This document shows, in pieces, positions 9,955-18,502 of a stretch of 64,000 bases of DNA (the stretch's first letter is position 1; each line of letters starts with the position of its first letter). Both the position numbers and the translations under genes were made by a program. The notes below the pieces were generated by a model. The model searched no databases. It saw only the letters and a program-made list of their open reading frames with translations, and was not told where the DNA came from. The DNA comes from Gammaproteobacteria bacterium (lineage in GTDB: Bacteria; Pseudomonadota; Gammaproteobacteria; Pseudomonadales; Azotimanducaceae_A): positions 533,324-597,323 of the forward strand of contig DUAT01000057.1 of assembly GCA_012960755.1 (NCBI GenBank), written 5' to 3'.

Positions 9955-10416
9955 ATGAAATTCACTTCAACTCTAATAGGACTTGCCGCGCTCATGCTGA
10001 CAGGCGCTGCCTCCGCAGACCTGATGATATATCCTGCTAACGGCCAGGACTCAGCCCAGCAACAATCTGATGAGGGAGAGTGTTTTGTTTGGGCCAGGAA
10101 TGAAACAGGCATTGACCCCATGGCTCAGCAGGCCACCGCACCAACGTCAACACAGCAACAATCGGGGGGCGGTGTGGGTGGTGCATTAAAAGGTGCCGCC
10201 ATCGGTGGAATCGTGGATGGTAGCGATGGAGCCAAGACAGGCGCTGCAGTCGGCGTTCTCGCTGGAAGATCGAGGCAGAACAGACATAACCGGCATGCTC
10301 AACAGCAACAACAGGCACAGGCAGAACAAGCCCAGGCTGTTAATGCGCAGAACAAAGCAACGTTCGATAGAGCCTATGGGGTTTGTTTACAGGGTCGTGG
10401 ATATACCGTCTCTTAA
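9955..10416 (+). CDS. Exported glycine-zipper protein
   Basis: A 153-residue envelope protein with a signal peptide (MKFTSTLIGLAALMLTGAASA). The centre holds a glycine zipper (GGGVGGALKGAAIGGIV... TGAAVGVLAG) able to insert in or associate with membranes. A Gln-rich stretch follows, and the tail is CLQGRGYTVS. The ribosome site AAGGAGG sits ideally before the ATG. The function is unknown; similar proteins are annotated as YMGG-like or OmpA-like glycine-zipper proteins. It shares its layout and C-terminal Cys-Leu-x-Gly-Arg-Gly-Tyr motif with the lipoprotein at 29187-29552. Its stop codon lies inside a 23-base tandem duplication. Confidence 0.8.
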   Translation: MKFTSTLIGLAALMLTGAASADLMIYPANGQDSAQQQSDEGECFVWARNETGIDPMAQQATAPTSTQQQSGGGVGGALKGAAIGGIVDGSDGAKTGAAVGVLAGRSRQNRHNRHAQQQQQAQAEQAQAVNAQNKATFDRAYGVCLQGRGYTVS

Positions 10417-10442
10417 GCTGTGGATATACCGTCTCTTAAGCT
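10397..10442 (+). repeat. 23-bp perfect tandem duplication across a stop codon
   Basis: Two identical 23-base units (10397-10419 and 10420-10442) start GTGGATATACC and end CTTAAGCT. The first contains the last codons and stop of the glycine-zipper gene. The second is an untranslated copy of the same coding end, consistent with a recent slippage or recombination event. Confidence 0.95.
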
Positions 10443-10458
10443 ACTGTTGGAAGAACAG

Positions 10459-10487
10459 GCCTGAATCCAATGAGTTGGGATTCAGGC
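10459..10487. terminator. Hairpin between convergent genes
   Basis: Perfect 10-bp stem GCCTGAATCC / GGATTCAGGC with a 9-base loop, sitting between the stops of convergent genes. No T-run follows on either strand, so it is either a weak terminator or an mRNA 3' end-stabilising hairpin. Confidence 0.55.
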
Positions 10488-10503
10488 TAAATCACTGAGC
10501 TTC

Positions 10504-11295
10504 TTATTCCACCCAATGCAGCACATCCCTGACAATCGACCAGCGTGGTTCCTTCTTTTTTGTTACTCCGCCTAACATCCAGTATTGGTACAACTGGTCT
10601 ATGGTACCGTCACTTCGTTTCAGTTCAATCCAGTTGCCGACGAGCTCCATCATTTCAATATCTCCCTTTGGTACCGCGTAACTTGCAGGTATTTTGGTTT
10701 CAACAGGTGCGTTGATGACGGCAAAACGTGGATACCGATAGGTATACGCGGCTCCTTCCTCAGCGGTTAACACCAGCACGTCTGCCACTGGATCTGCCTG
10801 GAAGAACTCCTCGGGTGACTTCAATACTACTATTTCAGCGTTCGGTAAATTTCTGCGAATCCTGCTTTCAAAATAGTGAGAACCGACCAGAGCGACAGTT
10901 ACATCTCCTTCTCGAAGCGCTTCAACATTCCTAAAACTACGTCTCATGTGATCTTCAACAACCAGGGCGAGTGTCAAATGCAGATAGGGAGGTGAAAAGC
11001 TCACCTCACCATACATGTCGAGCAAGCCTGCGATACAAGACATGGCAATATCAATTTGATCCGTCGACAGCATCTCGCCCAGGTCGCCAGACTCAATGGA
11101 TATGAATTCAAGGTCAACACCGATGTCTTCAGCCAGCAGATGAGCCATTTCTACATCGAAACCTACCAGCTCATCGGCGGGTGTCGTGAATGAAGGTAAA
11201 TTGGTCGGGCGATAGCCAAATTTCAGTAAATGGGATTCCAGGATTGCATCGATCCATGTAACGTAAAACGAAAACAAGAAGATAGAATGAGGCAT
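10504..11295 (-). pseudogene. Family-3 solute-binding domain, 5'-truncated
   Basis: From about residue 18 on, this is a periplasmic family-3 solute-binding fold (LVGFDVEMAHLLAEDIGV, then DIAMSCIAGLL, SYAVPKGD, YWMLGG). The closing pattern (KEPRWSIVRDVLHWVE) is one I associate with cation:dicarboxylate-symporter proteins carrying a fused C-terminal binding domain, so the original gene was probably much longer. The first residues here (MPHSIFLFSFYVTWID) are neither a normal signal peptide nor symporter sequence. They belong to a junction with a remnant of another gene just upstream. I call it a truncated remnant; a short expressed binding protein is possible but would lack a proper export signal. 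Confidence 0.6.
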
Positions 11296-11475
11296 AGACC
11301 AGAGATATGAATGTGATCATGCGTCGCACCGAGTACATTGATCGCCTCTGATTGTGGATGCCAGCGGTCGTTCGCAATGTTGCCTGGTATCGGCCCCAGC
11401 TTAACCACGGCCGCGATCGCAGCCGCAATCATCACCGCAATGACAACAAGGGCGAAGATATCTTTCCGGCATGCT
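11230..11475 (-). pseudogene. Remnant of a DUF3302-like small inner-membrane protein
   Basis: In one minus-strand frame the sequence reads DIFALVVIAVMIAAAI, then GPIPGNIANDRWHPQSEAINVLG. This fits the DUF3302 family (E. coli YiaW type: a membrane helix, then IP-x-x-IA-x-x-R-x-HP-x-x-x-AI-x-V-x-G). Directly after the final Gly the frame shifts and a second hydrophobic run continues in another frame (MITFISLVYASFYLLVFVL). The rest of the protein is missing and the sequence passes into the truncated solute-binding gene. It lies just after the stop of the barrel gene on the same strand. E. coli yiaW is paired with a HlyD-like gene, absent here. Confidence 0.45.
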
Positions 11476-11486
11476 CGTCCTCAGCG

Positions 11487-12281
11487 TCAGAACTCCCAGG
11501 AAAATCCAACAACTGGGCCGGAGTGGGCAACATCCCACTTGAATCTGGTTAGTCCGGCTCCCGATTCATAATCGACATCGTAATACCTCCATCCGAGATC
11601 CAAATGCTTGTTATCGCCGAAGTAGCGCATGAATACAGCCTGTACATACAATGCAGAATCGGAATCACCACCGACGGCGACGTCGATCTTGCCAGTGACC
11701 GACCATTTTTCGGAAACCCTGCTGTTAGCACGAACACCGATCAGGTAGTCCATCCAGTCATCACCAAGGTCTACCTTGGGCAACATATTGGGAATAACCT
11801 CTATGTCCTGATCGTAGTATCTAAGGCCGGTATAGATATCAAAATTCTCTGTGACGCTCATGCCAACGAGCGCATCAACAATGAGTAGTTCAACTTCAAC
11901 ATCGCCGCCAAAAGGACCATCGGTTTCGATAGGCATCTCCAGACTGGACCACATCGGATCGACGACCACGAACCACTTGCCGTTGTTTAACTCCATGTTT
12001 GCGGATACCGCGATGTTCAGGTTATCCAGAATGTCACCGAAATCTGCGTCTACTGGCACGTCATTACCCAGTGCGGCGGTCTTGCCGTCCAGCGCCAGGA
12101 GCCAGAGATAAGGTGTTATGCAGAAAGTCCAGCCGTCGCTCTCCTGCGCAGTTGCCACCCTCGGCATTAACAAAACGGAAACCATTATCACGATGAGGAT
12201 TGTGGAGAAAAAATTTCTTTGTCGTGGCGACCTGGAGATCACTTCAGGCTCCCCAGGATGAAAACACCCTGATCTATCCAT
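11487..12281 (-). CDS. Outer-membrane beta-barrel protein
   Basis: A 264-residue protein with a long basic N-region and a signal peptide ending PRVATAQ. The mature part alternates polar and aromatic residues (WTFCITPYLWLLALDG, IYTGLRYYDQDIEV, HLDLGWRYYDVDYE) and ends in Phe (GPVVGFSWEF), as expected for a barrel inserted by the Bam complex. The start at 12281 has AGGGAG in front. The function is unknown; related proteins are annotated only as hypothetical barrels. The fragment of a DUF3302-like gene follows on the same strand. Confidence 0.8.
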   Translation of the reverse strand: MDRSGCFHPGEPEVISRSPRQRNFFSTILIVIMVSVLLMPRVATAQESDGWTFCITPYLWLLALDGKTAALGNDVPVDADFGDILDNLNIAVSANMELNNGKWFVVVDPMWSSLEMPIETDGPFGGDVEVELLIVDALVGMSVTENFDIYTGLRYYDQDIEVIPNMLPKVDLGDDWMDYLIGVRANSRVSEKWSVTGKIDVAVGGDSDSALYVQAVFMRYFGDNKHLDLGWRYYDVDYESGAGLTRFKWDVAHSGPVVGFSWEF

Positions 12282-12846
12282 TGCATACTCCCTGATCCAC
12301 TATCGTCAAATTTCGGAATATCACGAAACAAATACACATGCATGATAGCAAAGCACATGCCAATCGGTGTTATCAAAGTTAGGTCTTCCGTCTCTAACCG
12401 GCGACGTTACTGAATAACACCGGGTGCACCTGAGTCCGATACGCTGAAGCGTACTGCCATCTACCAATTGTTGGGGCACGTCCAAATAGTGGAGAAAAAG
12501 AGCAAGCTGACAAGGATTCACGCTTGCCAGAACGCATGTGAGTGACTGTTCAAAGCTGGCATGTTTGTTGCGGCCGGTACGATCTACTCATCACCGCAGA
12601 GATACAGAGATACAGAGATACTGTTAGTGAGTCAGGCATTACTAATACTCAACGGCAAGCAGTCTGACCGACCTGAAATCAGACAGGCGGTCAACACGCT
12701 CGCATTCTTCGATGGAGAAGCCTTGTACAAGGTTGTTAGTTGCTTATCGGGTTCAGCTGCAACATTCTGTCCCGCTTGTCTCGCGTCCAGATCCGGGATC
12801 CATTTGCTAACAAGGTGGCAGCTAAAAGATGAACATCAATAAAAAC
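12282..12846. other. Intergenic region, no gene seen
   Basis: A 565-base gap between two same-strand genes. Short open frames exist but none has a convincing start, composition or family pattern. It contains a small triple repeat of AGATACAG at about 12597-12620 next to CACCGCAG. The part nearest 12281 should hold the promoter of the barrel gene. Confidence 0.4.
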
Positions 12847-13704
12847 TTACCCTGCTGTTTCATTTAGGGCCAGTCGTTCAAGACGAGCTTCTTCTTCACG
12901 AATGACCGCCTCAATGTCACTAAGCACCGCACCAACATCCGCTTGGGTCTCATCTGCCGCGAATTCGCCGGTTAGTTCAGTCGTGATCAGCAGTTCGCCA
13001 TTTTCATACTTCTCCCACATTTCCTCCGCAAAATTCGTCTTTAACAGCGATGGGTCGAATTGGCCATAATAACTGGTAATGTTTTGTACATCTCGACTCA
13101 GCATTGATTTCGCCTGGTTGTTACCCGCTGCATCTACAGCCTGTGGGAAATCAATAATCACAGGGCCGAATTGATCTACCAGCACGTTAAATTCCGACAG
13201 ATCACCGTGTACAACGCCGACGCAAAGCATTCGTTTTACATACTCCATTACAATGGTGTGACCACGAAAGGCTTGATCTGGTGACATATCAATATCAGCT
13301 AATCGCGGTGCGATATCTCCGGCTGCATCGGCGATGAGTTCCATCAACAAGACCCCATCAACGCAACCATAGGTTTCAGGCACGCAAACTTCCGCTGCTG
13401 CAAGACGACGTAAGGTGTCCAGCTCCGCACTGTGCCAAATTTCTTCCTGTTGTTGGCGGCCGTACTTTGACCTTTTCTCCATGGCGCGAGCAAGGCGGCT
13501 ATTTCGTACCTTGCGGCCTTCCTGGTAGGTTGTAGCTTGCTTAAAACTACGTTTCAGAGATTCCTTGTAGACCTTTGCCACACGAATTGAAGTGCCGCAA
13601 CGTACGACAAAGACATCGGCTTCTTTGCCGCTCATCAGTCGGCTCAAAACTTCGTCGATTAAACCATCGTCCACCAGGGGTTGTAGTCGTTTGGGTATTT
13701 TCAT
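12847..13704 (-). CDS. RIO1-type serine protein kinase
   Basis: An atypical protein kinase of the RIO family, cytosolic. The flexible-loop motif SGKEADVFVV (about residues 25-34) replaces the usual P-loop. Lys44 in RVAKVYKE binds ATP, VHGDLSEFN carries the catalytic Asp168, and IIDFPQAVD carries the metal-binding Asp185. The N-terminal helical region before it is the RIO domain's usual extension. RIO kinases serve ribosome maturation in archaea and eukaryotes; the bacterial role is unclear. It stands alone, 110 bases downstream of the EthD operon on the same strand. The C-terminal acidic/helical tail (about 240-285) is family-variable. Confidence 0.92.
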   Translation of the reverse strand: MKIPKRLQPLVDDGLIDEVLSRLMSGKEADVFVVRCGTSIRVAKVYKESLKRSFKQATTYQEGRKVRNSRLARAMEKRSKYGRQQQEEIWHSAELDTLRRLAAAEVCVPETYGCVDGVLLMELIADAAGDIAPRLADIDMSPDQAFRGHTIVMEYVKRMLCVGVVHGDLSEFNVLVDQFGPVIIDFPQAVDAAGNNQAKSMLSRDVQNITSYYGQFDPSLLKTNFAEEMWEKYENGELLITTELTGEFAADETQADVGAVLSDIEAVIREEEARLERLALNETAG

Positions 13705-13814
13705 GGCGTGGGTTTTACACGAATTTTCAGTGAGAAGGAATAGCAGAGGGATAATTGAGCTAATAAATCGATGGAAACCCTAAGATGACTACCTGAAGTG
13801 CGTTTAAAATCACA

Positions 13815-14603
13815 TCAATCCCAGTCAACAACAACATGCTCTTTGCCAAACCATAACGCCGACCCGCTAAAATCAATAAACCGCGCCTCATCTTCGTAAA
13901 GCGCCTGGGCACCTTCCTTGGCTTGTGGGGAAGGCTCACCCGGCACCTGTTGCTCATACCACAATTCAGCATGACCAAAGTAAGGTGGCACAACACATCC
14001 CCTGGATTTTGCAAAACCGGCGTTGAACTCATCTTCAAGGCGATGAACCTGGATGTAGCGTTGTATCTTCAACGCAGGCCCGTACTTTCTTACCAAGGGT
14101 CCGTGCTGCACTCTCCAGTAACGTTGTACGTCATCAAACGACTGATCCTCGGGATGATTAAGCAGGTAATAAAGCTTTATCAGGGAACTTTCGGGAGACG
14201 CCACCAGGCTCTCTGGCGTCGGATTGATTTGTGGGCATTCATAACTTACCCAGCCCGGGGACTGCTCTAGGTCAATGAATTTACGCTCATCTTCCAGCAG
14301 CGCTGCGCCCGCTTCAATAACATCTGCTTCGACAGAATCGCTACCGGAATCCTGCTTTAATGTCTCCAGGGATTCAAACCAGAGTTCAGCGACACCATCA
14401 TAAGGTTTTTGCATCCTGCCACGCTGAGCTTCTGGCTGGTCTTCATCCGGATCAGTGATGGTATGAACCTGCACATAACGGGCAATATTCAGCTGTTTCG
14501 CAACGCTCGCCACCAGAGGTCCGTGTTGATCAAGCCAGTAGGATTGAAATTCCTCAAACGACAGGTTCTGCTTGCGACGCAATGGAAATGTTATCCGTAT
14601 CAT
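13815..14603 (-). CDS. Tandem EthD-domain protein
   Basis: Two dimeric alpha-beta-barrel repeats of the EthD family in one chain. The first (residues 1-110) has FEEFQSYWLDQHGPLV and the second (about 135-250) DVQRYWRVQHGPLV, followed by the matching RYVQVH and RYIQVH strands. EthD-like proteins accompany oxidative degradation genes, acting as accessory proteins or decarboxylase/lyase-like enzymes; the exact reaction is unknown. The start is placed at ATG 14603, with AGGAGG upstream; a TTG six bases earlier is an alternative. It is the last gene of a four-gene operon with an LLM oxidoreductase, a PPOX-fold protein and an FAH-family hydrolase, all minus strand. Confidence 0.85.
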   Translation of the reverse strand: MIRITFPLRRKQNLSFEEFQSYWLDQHGPLVASVAKQLNIARYVQVHTITDPDEDQPEAQRGRMQKPYDGVAELWFESLETLKQDSGSDSVEADVIEAGAALLEDERKFIDLEQSPGWVSYECPQINPTPESLVASPESSLIKLYYLLNHPEDQSFDDVQRYWRVQHGPLVRKYGPALKIQRYIQVHRLEDEFNAGFAKSRGCVVPPYFGHAELWYEQQVPGEPSPQAKEGAQALYEDEARFIDFSGSALWFGKEHVVVDWD

Positions 14604-14635
14604 AGTCAATAGTCCTCCTGGTACCAGCCTGGGAG

Positions 14636-15640
14636 TTATGCCCTCATCTTCGCCATTATCGCCTCGCGATGATCACTGTCCTTCGCGGCAAAATTTACGG
14701 TGGTGCGATCTGCAATATCACCAAAGCGAGCAATGAATTTATCCACTGCCTCGTCAGCCTCACCGACAACGGCAAACTCATTCAGGATATCGTCCGTTAT
14801 CAGTTCCCCCATCTCATCCCATTTGCCTTCCTTGGATAACCGATTAAGCTCCGGTTGCAAATTTCCCCAACCGTGAATGCCAAGAACCGGCGCGTACGCA
14901 GGCGTGGAGCCATAAAATGCGATCTGTTTTTTTACGCCTGTTTTTGCCGCATTAAATTCTTCCTCAGTCCGGCCGGTGACAACAAAACCGGGATACGATA
15001 TTTGAAAGTCTTCCCGCTTGCGGCCACTCTTCGCAAGGCCAGCCTCAATGGCAGGCAAGGTCACCTCGCGCATATACTTTTCAGTTGAGAAGGCATGTAA
15101 AATGACACCATCGGCCACTTCACCGGCGACCTCAGTCATCAACGGCCCTACTGCCGCCAACAATACCCTGGGGGCACCATAAGTGTTGTTTTGAGGCGTA
15201 AACATCGGCGTCATCAAGCTATGGGTATAAAACTCACCTTTGAAGCTAAGGCGTTCACCCTCATGCCAGCAAGCCCATATCGCACGCATCGCCAGGATAA
15301 ACTCACGCATTCTTTTCGCCGGTGAAGACCAGGGCATGCTGAAACGCTTGGTGATATGCGGCTGTATCTGGGAGCCCAGACCCATAACGAACCGACCCTT
15401 GGAATAGTCATTCAAATCGTGACCGATGTTAGCGAGCAACATGGGTGTCCTTGAAAAAGCCACTGCAATTGACGTGATGAGTTCAATTCGTTCACTGTTC
15501 TGTGCTGCCAGCAACAAAGGGAAGAACGGGTCATTCCCTGTCTCGAACGACATGGCCCCATCGTAGCCTGCGTCTTCCAGCTTCTTAACACTCTCTGGCA
15601 CCTGGTGTAAATCACCCGTAAGTCCATTATCCAGTTTCAT
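14636..15640 (-). CDS. LLM-class flavin/F420-type oxidoreductase
   Basis: A luciferase-like TIM-barrel oxidoreductase of 334 residues, of the group annotated TIGR03617. Typical features are the N-terminal DAGYDGAMSFE strand-helix, LITSIAVAFSRTPMLLA, the barrel segment FVMGLGSQIQPHITKRF and WACWHEGERLSFKGEFY. Members use FMN or F420 to oxidise or reduce carbonyl/alcohol substrates. Which cofactor is used here cannot be read from sequence. Its start overlaps the stop of the upstream PPOX gene (ATGA), showing translational coupling. Confidence 0.88.
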   Translation of the reverse strand: MKLDNGLTGDLHQVPESVKKLEDAGYDGAMSFETGNDPFFPLLLAAQNSERIELITSIAVAFSRTPMLLANIGHDLNDYSKGRFVMGLGSQIQPHITKRFSMPWSSPAKRMREFILAMRAIWACWHEGERLSFKGEFYTHSLMTPMFTPQNNTYGAPRVLLAAVGPLMTEVAGEVADGVILHAFSTEKYMREVTLPAIEAGLAKSGRKREDFQISYPGFVVTGRTEEEFNAAKTGVKKQIAFYGSTPAYAPVLGIHGWGNLQPELNRLSKEGKWDEMGELITDDILNEFAVVGEADEAVDKFIARFGDIADRTTVNFAAKDSDHREAIMAKMRA

Positions 15641-16137
15641 TTTTTCTTCCTCGATTGTAAGTCTTTAATTTTGAAATTGTCCCAGGTCACCAGCTTTCTT
15701 GGTTCAAACACAATCCAGCGACTTGACTCACCCGCTGCACTGGCACGATTGGGCTCGGCAGGCTGCCTCAAAGGTTGACCATGCCCACCGGCATACTTGC
15801 TGCCCATTTGGATTCTTACTTCCTGCAGATGCGGATCAGCTGCTTCTGCCTGCTGATCTTCCAGCACATGAGCTTCACCCTGGAACATCGCCGCCTGGAG
15901 TTCCGGGAACTTCTCATTTCTGTCCACAATAACCGTGCATTCCGGTACTCGCCGTACATTAACCACCTTCTGCCCACGACCGAAAGTATATACACGACCC
16001 CCGGCCCAACCAAACCACATGGGTGTAACATTAATATGATTGCCTGGTCCCAGGGTAGCGATACGCATGTTCCAACAACTGATCATTAACTCTTCCAACT
16101 GCTCATCGGAGAGTGCCAGCTTTTTTGAAATCGGCAT
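15637..16137 (-). CDS. Pyridoxamine 5'-phosphate-oxidase-fold protein
   Basis: A split-barrel FMN/F420-binding protein of 166 residues. The core NMRIATLGPGNHINVTPMWFGWAGGRVYTFG is the usual first half of the PPOX fold, followed by VNVRRVPECTVIVDRNE and a C-terminal RWIVFEPRKLVTWD. Many such proteins in degradation operons are F420-dependent reductases or flavin carriers. GAGGAG precedes the ATG at 16137. Four-base overlap with the LLM gene downstream and a 5-base gap from the FAH gene upstream show a tight operon. Confidence 0.85.
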   Translation of the reverse strand: MPISKKLALSDEQLEELMISCWNMRIATLGPGNHINVTPMWFGWAGGRVYTFGRGQKVVNVRRVPECTVIVDRNEKFPELQAAMFQGEAHVLEDQQAEAADPHLQEVRIQMGSKYAGGHGQPLRQPAEPNRASAAGESSRWIVFEPRKLVTWDNFKIKDLQSRKKK

Positions 16138-16142
16138 ATACT

Positions 16143-16832
16143 TTACTCCTCTACTGTAATGTTCAGGGTACCAACACCATAAACGGCAGCCTCAATCTTG
16201 TCTCCCACCTCGATGGGGCCCACGCCAGCTGGTGTCCCTGTATAAATCAAATCGCCTGGCTGCAAATAGAAAAGAGCTGATAGCCGATTGATGACTTCAG
16301 GTATCTTCCAGATCATCTGGTTCACGTTACCTTTTTGTTTTACGACGCCATTGATGCTCAGTGTAATCTCTGCATCATCAATGAATCCACTTTCCTGCCG
16401 CATAACAATAGAAGAACAAGGTGCAGCATGGAGAAATGTTTTACCAGATTCCCATGGCCGGCCTTTTTCCTTGGCTTCTGCCTGCAGGTCACGGCGGGTC
16501 ATATCAATGCCCACGGCATACCCAAAGATACAATCATTGGCATCTGCAACGGAAATATTCACTCCACCGTCGCCCAGGGCAACTACCATTTCTACTTCAT
16601 GATGAACATCGTTCGATTGGGCCGGGTACTGCATGACCTGGTTGTCGCCTAAGATAGAATAAGCAGGTTTCATAAAGAAAAAAGGCGCTTCCCTGTTGGG
16701 ATCATGTCCCATTTCAACTGCATGGTCAGCGTAATTTCTTCCGACACAGTAAATCTGTTGGACCGGGAACATTTCACTCGCTCCCCTAACGGCCAACAGC
16801 TTTCTCTCAACAGGATCAACCGCAAAATCCAT
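16143..16832 (-). CDS. Fumarylacetoacetate hydrolase family protein
   Basis: A metal-dependent hydrolase/decarboxylase of the FAH superfamily, FAHD1-like size (229 residues). Visible are VGRNYADHAVEMG, FMKPAYSILGDNQ, the metal ligands in HHEVEMVVAL (two Glu) and GYAVGIDMTRRDLQ (Asp), and the closing PGDLIYTGTPAGVGPIEVGD. Substrates of the family include acylpyruvates and ring-cleavage products, consistent with a degradation operon. The same frame stays open upstream without a clear start codon, so the true N-terminus may be slightly longer; ATG 16832 lacks a good ribosome site. First gene of the operon ending with the EthD gene. Confidence 0.88.
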   Translation of the reverse strand: MDFAVDPVERKLLAVRGASEMFPVQQIYCVGRNYADHAVEMGHDPNREAPFFFMKPAYSILGDNQVMQYPAQSNDVHHEVEMVVALGDGGVNISVADANDCIFGYAVGIDMTRRDLQAEAKEKGRPWESGKTFLHAAPCSSIVMRQESGFIDDAEITLSINGVVKQKGNVNQMIWKIPEVINRLSALFYLQPGDLIYTGTPAGVGPIEVGDKIEAAVYGVGTLNITVEE

Positions 16833-16929
16833 ACCGGTTTTTTCGTCGTTAATGATGAGAGCGAGCGTATCATTTTCCCTGACTAAATGCTCACCTGGGA
16901 CTATTCTTCAGAACGGGCTGCAGAGCTGG

Positions 16930-18351
16930 CTACGGGACTGACTGCGGAACTGCCTGTGGAATTGAACTCGACTCAACAAAGGCTCGCAGTTTTTCCAGGT
17001 ACTGCTTATCACGCGAACCATACTGCACACTCAGCTCTGCATGACGCAGGGCGGTTTCAAATTCACCCATGGAGACAAACGCAGCAGCCAGGTTGCGATT
17101 GATATAGGCGGATTCCGGATGCAGCTGATAGGCACGACTCCACAAGGTGAATTCATTTTGCCAGATCGTGATGTTTTGCTTTGCCAGCAGCACCAGAGTG
17201 CCACAGTAAAATATTGCCAGGGCAGCAAATATCGATCTGTAGCGAGGCAATCGTTCAATTAGATTGAACACAGTGACAGAGACCAGCACACCGATGGGCA
17301 AGGTGGCGAGATAAACATAGTAGTCCAGTGCTTTAGCCGGCCCGACGTGAATCACGCCACTGACTGGCGCAAGGGTCACAAGGTAGAAAAGCAAACTCAC
17401 TCCCGGCCAGCGAATCTGTTGCCGCCACAGGTAAATCGTGGCTGTCGACGATGCCAGCAGAAATACCAACCCTGGCAGCCAGAATACAGGCGTCGTAATC
17501 GCATTAATATTCCAGGCATAGGGATAAAACGGGGAAAGATTAGCCGGCCACAAATATCCCTGCACATAGAATAGTGAGTTATTTATCGCATTGAGGAATC
17601 GTACCCATACCGGCAGGTCATCCAGTTTGACCATGGCTATCTGCTGGGTTGTCAGGGTGAGAATACCGACACAGAAACTCAACGCGAAGTACGGCCACTT
17701 CTCAATGACCAGGCGTGGTATATCCCTGATCGAACGATATCTGTTCAACGGATAGATATCCAAAAGCACCAGGATCACGGGTAACGTCACAGCCATGGGC
17801 TTTGACATAAGCGCAAGGATAAAAAATACCAACGGTGCAAAACGCCCAGCACTCGTCGATTGCCTCAGCCAAAAAATCAGCATCAACAACGAAAACAGCA
17901 CAGAAAGTGTGTCTTTGCGTTCCACCAGCCAGGCGACAGACTGAACGTGTTGCGGATGCGCCAGAAAAATAAACGCACTCATCAATGCGATCATGGCAGA
18001 AGGTTTCTGCCCCGCATGATCCATAATCTTTAGCACCAGCCAATAAACCAGGCAGCAGTCAATGGCGTGGTATGCAACATTGGACAGGTGATGTAATCCT
18101 GCATCGTTGCCGAACAAACGAAAGTCGATGGCATGTGAGATCCAGATCAGAGGCTGCCAGTTCGCTCTGTGCACCTCGGTGAACATTGCTAATAATTCTG
18201 CCGGGCCGGGATCATGGACCCACGGGTTTTCAAGCAGGAACTGGATCGTATCCCAGACAAAGTCATGCTGCCTGACACCTGAATAAAGGGCGAACGTAGA
18301 AATAATCAGGAAGGCGCATGAACCGAAATGAAAAAGGTGACTTCGATGCAC
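16930..18351 (-). CDS. TMTC-like polytopic membrane protein with a TPR tail
   Basis: A 473-residue inner-membrane protein with about ten hydrophobic helices and a short C-terminal tetratricopeptide part (AYINRNLAAAFVSMGEFETALRHAELSVQYG). The pattern (FVWDTIQFLLENPWV, RANWQPLIWISHAIDFRLFG, HLSNVAYHAIDCCLVYWL, AHPQHVQSVAWLVERKDTLSVLF, LAPVSGVIHVG) matches the TMTC/DUF1736 group. These are related to eukaryotic O-mannosyltransferases but their bacterial role is not well defined. The start is GTG at 18351. A Pro/Ser/Val-rich end closes the chain. It is monocistronic, divergent from the sulfatase. Confidence 0.8.
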   Translation of the reverse strand: MHRSHLFHFGSCAFLIISTFALYSGVRQHDFVWDTIQFLLENPWVHDPGPAELLAMFTEVHRANWQPLIWISHAIDFRLFGNDAGLHHLSNVAYHAIDCCLVYWLVLKIMDHAGQKPSAMIALMSAFIFLAHPQHVQSVAWLVERKDTLSVLFSLLMLIFWLRQSTSAGRFAPLVFFILALMSKPMAVTLPVILVLLDIYPLNRYRSIRDIPRLVIEKWPYFALSFCVGILTLTTQQIAMVKLDDLPVWVRFLNAINNSLFYVQGYLWPANLSPFYPYAWNINAITTPVFWLPGLVFLLASSTATIYLWRQQIRWPGVSLLFYLVTLAPVSGVIHVGPAKALDYYVYLATLPIGVLVSVTVFNLIERLPRYRSIFAALAIFYCGTLVLLAKQNITIWQNEFTLWSRAYQLHPESAYINRNLAAAFVSMGEFETALRHAELSVQYGSRDKQYLEKLRAFVESSSIPQAVPQSVP

Positions 18352-18502
18352 AGTAAGTTTTTCAGAGTGTTTTCGTCAGGTTATCACAGCCGTACGCGGA
18401 CAAACATCGACTGCATCTCTTCCGGCGATGACACCTGACGACTGGCAGAATGTGATGGTATGATCGATTCTCAGCATCTATGAATGATAAGCAGGGAAGA
18501 AA

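Noticed and set aside
12561..12842. 93-residue open frame on the plus strand
   Set aside because: No recognisable domain, no good start, and composition unlike neighbouring genes.
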